This document shows, piece by piece, positions 33,800-43,250 of a DNA stretch of 64,000 nt (position 1 is the first letter of the stretch; the number at the start of each line of letters is the position of its first letter). Origin of the DNA: Silene conica (lineage: Eukaryota > Streptophyta > Magnoliopsida > Caryophyllales > Caryophyllaceae); contig CM055318.2 in assembly GCA_029255685.2 (NCBI GenBank), positions 8,871,001 through 8,935,000 of the forward strand, written 5' to 3'. The notes beneath the pieces are model-generated. The model was not told the DNA's origin and did no database searches. It worked only from the letters and a program-made list of their open reading frames with translations. The position numbers and the translations under genes were made by a program.

Positions 33800-35740
33800 T
33801 GTAAATACCATCTTCTCTACGTTGAATGCGATCACTCACACTTCGCCGGGGGGCTTTGTTCTTCTCAATGCGGCGCCGAGTAGTGTCTAGCATTGGTTTG
33901 TATGACTTCACAACTTTATTGTAGTAGGCTAACTTCTCCGCGTCATCCGTTATCTTCTCCGCATCGACGAGCTGAGCCAGCATATCTTGTGCACACTGCA
34001 ATTTCACAAACTACTATCAGAATATGTAAAAAAAAATTAAGAAATAAAATATAATATTTAAACATATTTTACCTCAAGAGTGAAAGGGGCATCGGCACGT
34101 GGTTCGGGAGCCGAACTGTGGTAAGAATCAATGATCTCCGGGTGAGAAACGAGGTTGTACCATCCCATATAATCTGAAGCGACCTCGCCAAAATAAGTAA
34201 CGGGTGTCGACTTATGGGAAAGTTGAGTAACGTGATCGTCCCAACAATCCCATAAACCTTCGCCAACCCCGCCTACCCTAACATCGTAATCTCGTCCCGA
34301 CGCAGGCCGGTACGCCTCCAACGGCATAATAGGATTGGGTATAACTTGCACATACCCAAACTGCCGTAAACACCGATCGGGCTGGTACATCTCAGCTATG
34401 TCCATGAACTGGATGCATCCGCAGTACAGAGTACGAGGATGGAGCACATCCTGACGCGGCCCATACGGCTCCCACCTGACTGAAGCATGATTAAGACCAT
34501 CTAAAATCCTACGATATTCCATCAACCTCTCTGCAGTCTGGGGGAAAGCACCAACTTGTCTCCAACAACAAGCCCGACACTGGGTATCATCAATGACTAG
34601 TTGTTGATCTGGTCTAAACATAGGGAAGTACTCATAGATCCAAGACTGTAACAGAGTCATGCAACCACCAATAGTCTTCACACCAGCCCGTGAAGCTATA
34701 CCCAACTGCCGGTACATAAAGGCAAGCGTACCGGCACCCCAAGCAAATTCTTTAACCTCGCTAGGATCATGCAATAGGGGTAACAGCTGGGGTCGTATCC
34801 TATCGCCTGATTTGTCGACGAAAAGTGTCGACCCCAAAACCACAGCGAAGAACCCCTGAGCGGCAACAAAGTCACAACTCCTCCTCGCCATCTCCAGAGT
34901 CGAGTCAACCAACAGACCCCCACTCTTGTAAATAGGGACCCTCTTATTAGGATCCAAGGGCAACCTAAGGCCTTCCTCTGACCTCGAAAAAAAGCAACAA
35001 GCATGGATAATAGGATCCGCCATCCTCCCATCATCACTATTAACCCGACAACTTCGACCATCTACCCGAACACCTAAGATTTGCGCGACATCATGAAGGA
35101 GTATGCTGATCTCCCCAAAAGGCATGTGGAAGCTGTTGGTGTCGGGTTGCCACCTCTCAACGAAAGCAGAAATAAGCGGCATGTTAAAATACTCGGTCAT
35201 GGAACCAACAAGGTGAGCAAGACCACTATCGTCATACATAGTCTGAACGGTCGGAGATAGTGGCCAGTTAGTCAACATCTTCCCCTTACCGAATCTGTGG
35301 TAACCCGTCAACACTGGTCGACCTACATCGCTAGGCGTCGTCCATAACTGGTTGGCGATGTGCCCCAAAAAACTCGGAATCACGGAACAAACAGTTGGGC
35401 CTCCAGGAACAGGACGGGTAGCCACCCAAGAAGTATCCTTAGCGGACCTCTTCTTCTTCGGAGCCGCTACACTGCTAGAACCCTCCTCAGCCACAAAACA
35501 ACCGTCACCCCGTCTACGGGGACCCCTCCTAACCGGCTCCTCAGCCCCAACCCTCTCCGAACCCCTCTCCTCAACCCGGTCTTCAACCCGCTCCTCAGAA
35601 CCGTGCACTTCCGACTCGTCGGCTAAAATCTCTGCAGCAGCAGCTAAATCCTCCGGCTCAAACCGTAACTGTTTCCCAGCCCGTGCTGATGCTGTCACCT
35701 TTCGAACTCTCACATTTCTGTCATTTCCTCGTCCGGCCAT
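33765..35740 (-). CDS. Plant mobile domain (PMD) protein carried by the MULE
   Basis: Two exons: 35740-34073 (556 codons) and 33995-33765 (76 codons plus stop). They are joined in phase by the donor CTTGAG|GTAAAA and the acceptor AAATTGCAG|TGT. The N-terminus is charged and Glu/Arg-rich (AGRGNDRNVRVRK, ERVEDRVEERGSERV) with KKKR. The body is the aminotransferase-like plant mobile domain: PSFLGHIANQLW, LISAFVERWQPDTNSFHMP, FGEISILLHDVAQILGVRVDG and SWIYEYFPMFRP. The tail is coiled (DAEKITDDAEKLAYYNKVVKSYK). PMD proteins are known from plant transposons and as host MAIN/MAIL-type genes that help silencing; in a transposon the role is unknown. No frameshift is visible, so it may be functional. 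The 5' leader probably contains an intron (possible donor near 36334), which would place the repeat array at 35940-36140 in it. Confidence 0.8.
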
Positions 35741-35889
35741 CTATTCACATAATAATTAAACATTTTAGAATAAAAATTATTCGTTATTACGTTAAAAAAG
35801 CAAAACGGAACTAATAAAATTATTTTAAAAAAATTAAAATTTTAAAAAATAAATAAAATTATTTTTTTTAAAAAAAATAATTTACTAAA

Positions 35890-36170
35890 CCCTAAACCTT
35901 ATTTTTTTAAAAAAAAAAAAATAAAAAAAAAAAAAAAAAAAAATACCCGGACGAAGAACCTACACGACCCAACCCACCCCCGGACGAAACCCGTGTCCGT
36001 CCTACCCCATACCCGGACGTGACTTCCCTACGTCCCGACCCACCCCCAGCCGTGACCCCCGTTCGTCCCAACCCACCCCCAGCCGTGTCCCCTCTTCGTC
36101 CCCACCGACCCCTAGCCGAGATTCCTCTTCGTCCCACTTTTTTCCTTGTTTTTTTTTTTTTTTTTTTTTC
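35890..36170 (-). repeat. G-rich subterminal repeats at the PMD end of the MULE
   Basis: On the minus strand this reads as units of the type GGGGGTGGGTTGGGACGAAC and GGGACGTAGGGAAGTCACG, about 20-22 bases apart. It lies between an A-rich tract (35913-35943) and a T-run (36151-36169). This mirrors the array at 30245-30448 at the other end, and both read G-rich in the direction of the adjacent gene. Confidence 0.7.
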
Positions 36171-36607
36171 GCGCGGTATATCTAGCAATAATCCGACACC
36201 AAAACCGAAACAAAAATAACTACAAATCCAACAATCAAAGTACAATTCAATCCTAATTCCGTAAAAAACTAAGGCATCTATCCTAATTCCGTTTCTAATC
36301 TATCAAAATAACAAGAAAAAAGAAGTAAAGATAACATACCGTGTTCAAGTTTCGAATTTGTGACGGAAAAATTGTTGTTGACAAAATACGGTTTTTGAAT
36401 TTAAATTAAAATTTGAATGTGAATTTTGTTAGGTTTATTTTGAATATAAAGGAAAAAGGAAGGGGGAAGGGAGGGTAGTTTAGGTAGTTCATTAATTTGT
36501 GTCGACGATATTTAGTAATGTGTCGACGACGTATAGTAGGTTGGTTACTTTATCCCATGTCAAACGTAAAGGTAAACAAATAACCGGAAGAAAAGCTGGA
36601 AGGAGTA

Positions 36608-37440
36608 ATGAAAAATTGATCATATATTTTGGGATTACTTTCAAAAAAAAAAAAAAAAAAAAAACATGTGAGAAATGTTTTCACATGCTTAAAATTTCAA
36701 AAGTCACTAATAATTACGAATAGTGATTTTTCTATCACTAAGCAAGTTTGCTACAATATAATTTTGAAATCAATTAATCATCGTTTAATCATTATGCAAG
36801 TGGGGAGGTTCCCATTTTTTATTACTTTTTTTCCCCTATTTTCCGATGTAAAATCTATAGTATGGTCTTACTTGGGCTTTTATTGACGAGGGGCCAACTT
36901 GTTAAAATACAATTGGACCACAATCATAGGGAGGCCGGTTCTGGACGCATGATAAGGAAGATCCCCACTGATTACACGAAATATCATCATATTTTAAGTA
37001 ATAAATACGTGTTTATAGCTGAATATCTCATGTTAATTATCGATATTTATTATTATAATATTTACATTTATATTATTATGATACACATTTAAAAACAATT
37101 ACTATAAAAGTTAAAAGGAGTATAAATCGATCGTTGAAACAAGAATGAAGTGATAAAATGTTACAAAATCATAATTGAGTTTCAACACACGTACATTTTT
37201 ATTTTAAACCGTCATTATTCATCTTAAGTGTAAGACAGATTATATACATATCAAATCATCTCACATATCACCTAAAAAAGAACAATTCTTTTATTTTTAT
37301 TAACCCGCTTAATTATATTTGACTCGTCTTAAACTTAAGAGGGATAATACCCATCTTGTGCAAAATTAACTGTATTCACACATATGAGTATAGCACACAT
37401 GAGTATAGGACAATAATAATAATAAAATATAGTAATTGGA
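36608..37440. other. Intergenic sequence upstream of ACC synthase
   Basis: An A-run at about 36643-36664 and AT-rich sequence only. No gene is recognised. Confidence 0.45.
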
Positions 37441-37498
37441 GTCAAAAGTGTCAAACCATGGTCTAACTAAAAGGTGACATGGCATCACCTAAAACTCC

Positions 37499-37506
37499 TA
37501 TAAATA
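37499..37506 (+). promoter_or_regulatory. TATA box of the ACC synthase gene
   Basis: TATAAATA lies 213-220 bases before the ATG at 37719. An AC- and CT-rich leader (CATCACTCAACAACATTC, TTCTTCATTCTCTCTCCC) follows, as expected for a plant 5' untranslated region. Confidence 0.7.
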
Positions 37507-37718
37507 TCCTCAATACTCAGCCGTATTCATCACTCAACAACATTCTTCAACAACTCATTTCTTTATTTCCAGCCTTCTTCTTCATTCTCTCTCCCAAGTT
37601 TACTCTACTCGCTCCATCCGCGTAACCAATAATCTCTCCACTTTCCTTCATTTTCACATTAACTATCATCACTTAAACTAAACTAACCAACCTTAATTCA
37701 CGTAAATAACACTAATTA

Positions 37719-39525
37719 ATGAAGATGTTATCGAGATTATCGGTAAACAATACTCATGGTCAAGACTCTTCGTACTTCCTCGGATGGGAAGAATACGAAA
37801 AAAATCCTTATAACGAGACTACTAATCCTACTGGAATGATCCAAATGGGTCTTGCTGAAAATCAGCTATGTTTCGATCTTCTCGAGTCTTGGCTCGTCGA
37901 AAATGCTGACCATTCTTCCATGCAGAAGAACGGTCAGTCTGTTTTTCGAGACTTAGCTCTCTTTCAGGATTATCATGGTCTTCCCAAATTTAAAAAAGTA
38001 AGGCTCCGTTCTTTCTGACTTAATTTCAGCTTCTTCCGATTTTGCTTTTATTTATTCAATTTAGTTCAATTAATTTCTACTCCAATTAATTCAATTCAGC
38101 TCATTTCAGCCGAAAAGAGCAGAACCTAAGTCGTTCTTTTAAAATCCGATATCATTACAATTCTTATCCATTCGAATAGTAAGACATATTCAGTTATAGT
38201 TTAGCGTCAATGCGTCATGTTTTGTAAATGGAAATGTTTTGTAATAATTGAACTAGTTTACTAAGAGTTATCTTTACTTGTTACAGGCTTTCGTGAATTA
38301 CATGTCTAAGTTAAGAGGAGATAAGGTGATATTCGACCCCACTAAACTCGTTCTTACTGCTGGTGCCACCTCCGCGAATGAGACGCTCGTTTTTTGTTTG
38401 GCTAACCGGGGCGAGGCCATTCTCATTCCTACGCCTTACTATCCAGGGTAAGTATCGTGTATTTTATTTGACGGATGAAAAACCGTTCCAACCAAAAGTT
38501 TGTTTTCTGCAATGCCTTAGTAAGTATACTAACGTTGTTAATTACTATGTGATTATTATTTCAGGTTTGATAGAGATCTTAAATGGCGAACTGGTGCTGA
38601 GATCGTCCCAATTAAATGTACAAGCAGAAATGGGTTTAGAATCACGGAGTCGGCCCTAGTAGACGCGTACAATTCAGCCAAGAAACGCGGGCTTAAGGTG
38701 AAGAGCATACTAGTCACCAACCCAAACAACCCTCTAGGAACCACCTTGTCAAAAGACGAGATTACCCTTCTTCTCAACTTCATATCATCCAAAAATATTC
38801 ACCTCATCAGCGATGAAATCTACGCAGGGACAATATTCGACACCCCGACCTACATTAGTGTCATGGAAGCGCTCTTAGACAAAAAATGGTCTAACAACAA
38901 GGACCTACATAAGCGTGTTCACATTGTGTCTAGCTTGTCTAAGGACTTAGGCCTTCCGGGATTCCGAGTCGGGGCAATCTACTCCAACGACCCGTTAGTC
39001 GTCTCCACAGCCACAAAGATGTCAAGTTTCGGCCTAGTCTCGGCTCAAACACAATACCTCCTCGCAGGGTTACTATCCGATGTCACGTTCATGGACAAAT
39101 ACATCAACCACAATAAAACGCGGCTCAGACACCGCCAATCTATGCTGGTTGCCGGCCTTAAAGAGGCCGGAATCAGCTGCTTAGAGAGTAACAGCGGACT
39201 TTACTGTTGGGTGAATTTAAACCCCTTGTTAAAAGCTAATACATTCGAAGCCGAGATGGAACTCTGGAAGGAGATGGTTTACAAAGTGAAGCTAAATATT
39301 TCACCCGGATCGTCTTGCCATTGCGACGAACCGGGTTGGTTTAGAATATGCTTCGCTAATTTGTCTGAAGACGTATTGAACCTTGCCATGCAACGTATAC
39401 AAGACTACCTTGCAACCAAATTTAGTAAAAATAATAGTCGTAGGAGGCATTCACGGAGGATTAGGTCACTCACTAAATGGGTTTTTCAACTATCGTTCGA
39501 CGACAAAGAGCCGGAAGAACGATAG
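37719..39525 (+). CDS. ACS: 1-aminocyclopropane-1-carboxylate synthase, type 2
   Basis: This PLP-dependent cytosolic enzyme converts S-adenosylmethionine to ACC, the committed step of ethylene synthesis. There are three exons: 37719-37997, 38287-38447 and 38565-39525, giving 466 aa, the usual family length. The splice sites are K|GTAAGG, TTACAG|GCT, CCAGG|GTAAGT and TTTCAG|GTT. Family motifs in order: [93 protein letters not shown] and the PLP lysine in [23 protein letters not shown] and [14 protein letters not shown] follow near the C-terminus. The tail [17 protein letters not shown] fits the TOE motif of type-2 isoforms, which are degraded through ETO1/EOL-containing CUL3 ligases; it lacks the MAP-kinase sites of type 1. 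The reading frame is intact. A MITE occupies most of intron 1. Confidence 0.95.
38002..38126. mobile_element. 125-bp Tourist-like MITE in ACS intron 1, at the splice donor
   Basis: GGCTCCGTTCTTTCTGACTT at the left and CCGAAAAGAGCAGAACC at the right are imperfect inverted ends, with TAA at 37999-38001 and 38127-38129. The left TAA is part of the donor GTAAG, and the G at +5 is the first base of the MITE. Ends and the TTTCAG motif resemble the family at 19443-20680. Confidence 0.75.
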
Positions 39526-39591
39526 CCGATGCCGCGACCACCACCGTCGTCGCAACAACCACCCGATGTGAATTAATTATTTTTATTGAAA

Positions 39592-39597
39592 AATAAA
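39592..39597 (+). terminator. Candidate polyadenylation signal of ACS
   Basis: AATAAA lies about 67 bases after the ACS stop, in an A/T-rich stretch. Plant signals are loose, so this is only the best visible match. Confidence 0.45.
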
Positions 39598-39960
39598 AGA
39601 ACATCCTAAATGTAGTTGTCAACATGGTGCATGTGTTGCCCATGTAGTTTAAAATTCCGTTTTTGTTGGTTTTTCGGCCGGTGTTGCTGTTTTTAGTTGC
39701 TTGAGGATAAGGGAACAAAATTTCTGTTTAGGAGAGGGTCTTGTTTTTTAGGGAATTTATTTCCTTTTTAGTTGCCAAATTAACCGAGTTCAAATAAATA
39801 TTTGTTGAGTCACCAATCGGTCCATGTTAATACAATTGATTTTAATTTAATTTCAATTAATTGTATAACAATTTAATTTACGTGTGATTCTCAATCATTT
39901 TTACATTTATGTTACGGTTTATTTCTTTTTTAACGATGGTCATCTTAATTTTTATAATAA

Positions 39961-40147
39961 GTGTCCCTTGTGACGGGTATTCATTAAAAGCTTGCGACGG
40001 GTTAAATACTACCATGTGAACAAATAAGACAATATAGATTGATATTTCTTAGACACCCTCCTTTTGTCTTATCTACCCTATATGGTTAGTATTTAACCCG
40101 TTGTAAGTTTACGACCGCGGTATGTCTGTCACAAATGAATTTGTGTA
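39961..40147. mobile_element. Foldback element with TTGTGACGGGT-type ends
   Basis: CTTGTGACGGGTATTC and TTGCGACGGGTTAAATACTA on the left are mirrored by TAGTATTTAACCCGTTGTAAG and GTCTGTCACAAATG on the right. This is the same dispersed family as 7835. A target duplication is not clear. Confidence 0.5.
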
Positions 40148-40639
40148 ATTTTTATGGACCCAGAAAATTTATTACGTGGGGTATTAAATTTTTTTTGACG
40201 TGTTATTTAAGGACAACATTTTTATATTTGAAGTTTTTTCCCTAAATTATTTATTATGCAATTAAGTATAAGAATGAAAACTTAATTGATTTTAAACTTA
40301 TTTTTTTTCAAAAAATAACGTTTTCAATAAAATAATTAAATTTTAAACATATGTAAAAATAATAGATTTCTACCAATTATTATGTACTAACTTTGTTCCA
40401 TTATAAATACTTATCAAAATTTATTCCCGAAATTTAATATGGGACCCATATTCTACCGGACCCCTTAAATCCGCATATGCTCCCAAGTAGGCTATACTCC
40501 GTAACTCATAAGACAGTTTTTTTTTTTTAATGTGTGACGATTATAAATCATTCTGAGTACGAGCCAATTTGATTGTCTTGGGCACGGTAGTTATAGACCT
40601 TATGGTTGCCATTACAATTAACAATGCAAGCGTCATGCA

Positions 40640-40855
40640 AATAGAGATTTTAAATTTAAGATAATCTCAATTGTGTAACACAAATTATCATTGAAGACGG
40701 ATAATGTCTCTCTCACATAACGTAAGTGACACAACCTATAAAATAATTCATTTTCATCTACTTGTTCTCCCATTTACATTGTTGTGAGAGAATTATTATC
40801 CGTTTTCAGACTATAATGAATCTTGTGACTGATATATCCGTCATAAGCAACACTT
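40640..40855. mobile_element. Degenerate foldback element
   Basis: GAAGACGGATAATGTCTCTC on the left and GAGAGAATTATTATCCGTTTTC on the right are inverted. It appears to belong to the same loose family as 22140. Boundaries are approximate. Confidence 0.4.
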
Positions 40856-43250
40856 CTTGATATTGTAATCCAAACTGTGTTAATGATTTTTTTCCGTTGG
40901 GCGAAAATTGGAATTGATTACTCTCATAATAACTTACTAAAATAAAATGTACTTCATTTGGTTACAAGATTGTTAAAGTACTAGTTTTTGAACCCGTGCA
41001 CTACACGGGTGGTAACGTAAATTGATATTTTGAGTATATCTTAAGTATATATTTTTTGGACCGGAGGCTTAATGTTATGAGTATATTTTAGACGGTATTG
41101 TCCATCTTAAACTTTTCTTTTTCTATTTGATGAAGTGCAAGTATATATATGAAAAGAAACGATCACAATACAATGGTATCGAGCCAAACATTCAAATACG
41201 ACACGCACTTGTGACTCAGACGCAACATAAATAGAAACTTGCTAATAATAGTATATCTTAAATATTTTTATATGAAGTACAATTATGACCTAAAATTATT
41301 ACTAGTAGTAGATTTTATGCTTATACTTATATTGATATAACTCGTAAATAATATATGGTTACATTCATTTTTTGACAATCAAATTTCAATTCAAAAAATT
41401 AAATATGAATCTTAAAAGACTAAAGTTATAAATATATAGATTCCTAATGAAAAATATTTTATAAAATTTATCCGAGATTTTTACCCCCTTCTAAAATTAG
41501 CAAGGTAAATTTATAGCATACAAAATAATAGTATTTAGCTTTCTCTAAAAGGGTTAAATATGAAGTTTCTTTTATCAATATAATAATAGATACCTCAAAA
41601 TAGAACAAAACAACAAAAAATCGGAATGTATTATATAAATAAATGAATGTGTTTTTAAAACAATTGATGATCAAGACTCATATAAAACACCGCCTTATTC
41701 TCCCTATCCTTATCAGCTACAACGAAACTACTTGATTCCTGCAGAGTGTATGTATCTAAAAAATTCCAACAAAACTAATAGAAATTCCAACCTCATGAAT
41801 TCAAATAAGCATAATAATTGTCTCAGAGACACCGAATTAAATAAGTTTCAAAACTCAATACTGTATAGTGTATCTAAAAAATACTTAAATTGAAATGTCA
41901 TAGCACATATTGTTTCTCTATTCATCTAAACTTTCTCTAATTTGACTTTGATATGCCTTATGGTGGTTGAGAGCTAGTCTGCAGCTGCAATTTCATCATC
42001 ACTGTCCTCATCATTTATTTCTTCTATGATTTTAGATAGTGGATGTTTTATTGGTGTAGTTTCAACAACAGCTTGATCATCATTTGCCTGTGTTTATGGG
42101 AAAAAAATAAGGTATAATACTATAGCGTATTATATAATAACTTTTATAAGCAATTACCCTTGATGAAAATAAAATTTTATGGTGCTACCTTCACTGTCAT
42201 CTGCAGCCCAGAGTTGTGTTCAAGCTGGTATTCATTGATTTTGGCATGGGCATCCTTCCATCGGGTAATTATTCTTGTCATCGGTCATGTTTGCTACCAT
42301 GTAAGAAATACTATTGCCGTTGACATTTCATTTATGTGACACTTCCAGTTTGAAGACGAACTCTCTACTAATGAAGACTCCGAGTTCTTTAGGTGCGTCT
42401 TCTCCCTAAAGGATTTAAATATGCAAAACAAAATAAATATTCGGTTAGCTAAAAAATAATATCCCCTATACTTTAAACTTGGTGTATGATTCTTGGAGTC
42501 GTGGCTACCTGGTCTTGGCGACCAAATATTTCGCTTGCCGTCATCTTAATCTCCTTAGATATGTGAGTCTCAAACATTGTCACTTTAGCACTACAACTAC
42601 TTGAGTCTTTCACGATAAACTTGGCCCGAAACCTATAATTATAAAGAAAAAAAGCAGTGTCTTCTAAAAATTAAAAAAAATTGTATTGTGAAGTTACAAA
42701 TGATATGTATTTCATAAATATACCTTGGTATAATTTTTGCTTGTTTTCTCCCAAGCATTTATCTTTACATTCTAGCTTACTATCTCCGCCCTTCGTAGCT
42801 CCCTTAAAACAGTTATTGCACGACAAATAATATCAATGTCCTTTAAAGTCGATGTTCTTTATGGTAGCCAATGTGACCCAATAGTCAGCCTAAAAATTTC
42901 GAGGTTAGTAAATGTGTCCATAATCATACGAGTGTTTATTAAACAATATGAAAACTTATAGATCAAGCCTAAAGTTAAATACCTGGCCAGATTTGACTAT
43001 TTCACTAATAGTCCTGATAAGTTCTGGTCTTATTAAGTCGTAAGAGTCGTTTGATAACTCGGATATTCTTGACTCCGATGAAGCCGGTACATCGCGGTTC
43101 CTGATACAATTTCACTACTACAAAAATCATCTATTGCGTCAGTTCTAGGAGAGGTATTGCGTCGGTTCTTATAGTGACGTATAAAGAGGGGACGTTTCAT
43201 GAAACATCAGTTCCAGAACTGACGCAAAAGGTGGCTATTTGCGTCGGTTC

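Larger units (their letters stand above)
29822..36544. mobile_element. Autonomous-type Mutator-like element (MULE), 6.7 kb, three genes
   Basis: Near the two ends, AATATCGTCGACACATTACT and its inverted counterpart (CGTCGTCGACACATTACTAA on the reverse complement) form inverted repeats of about 45 bases. The outermost 15 bases are poorly conserved. TTACTTTA occurs on both sides (29814-29821 and 36545-36552), close to the 8-11-bp duplications typical of MULEs. Inside are a MULE transposase/OTU gene (plus), a small gene (plus) and a plant-mobile-domain gene (minus), converging in the middle. Both coding ends are preceded by repeat-rich introns or leaders. Confidence 0.8.
29734..36605. mobile_element. 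Stowaway-like MITE split by the large MULE
   Basis: The left end CTCCTTCCGTCTCGATCATT with TA before it, and the right end containing AAATAACCGG and GGAAGGAG followed by TA at 36606, are the two ends of one Stowaway-type element of about 150 bases. The right end carries a short extra segment (AAGAAAAGCT). The MULE lies between them. Confidence 0.55.

Noticed and set aside
35352-35759. Plus-strand ORF opposite the PMD gene
   Set aside because: It is a shadow frame; the minus strand carries the recognisable domain and consistent splice sites.
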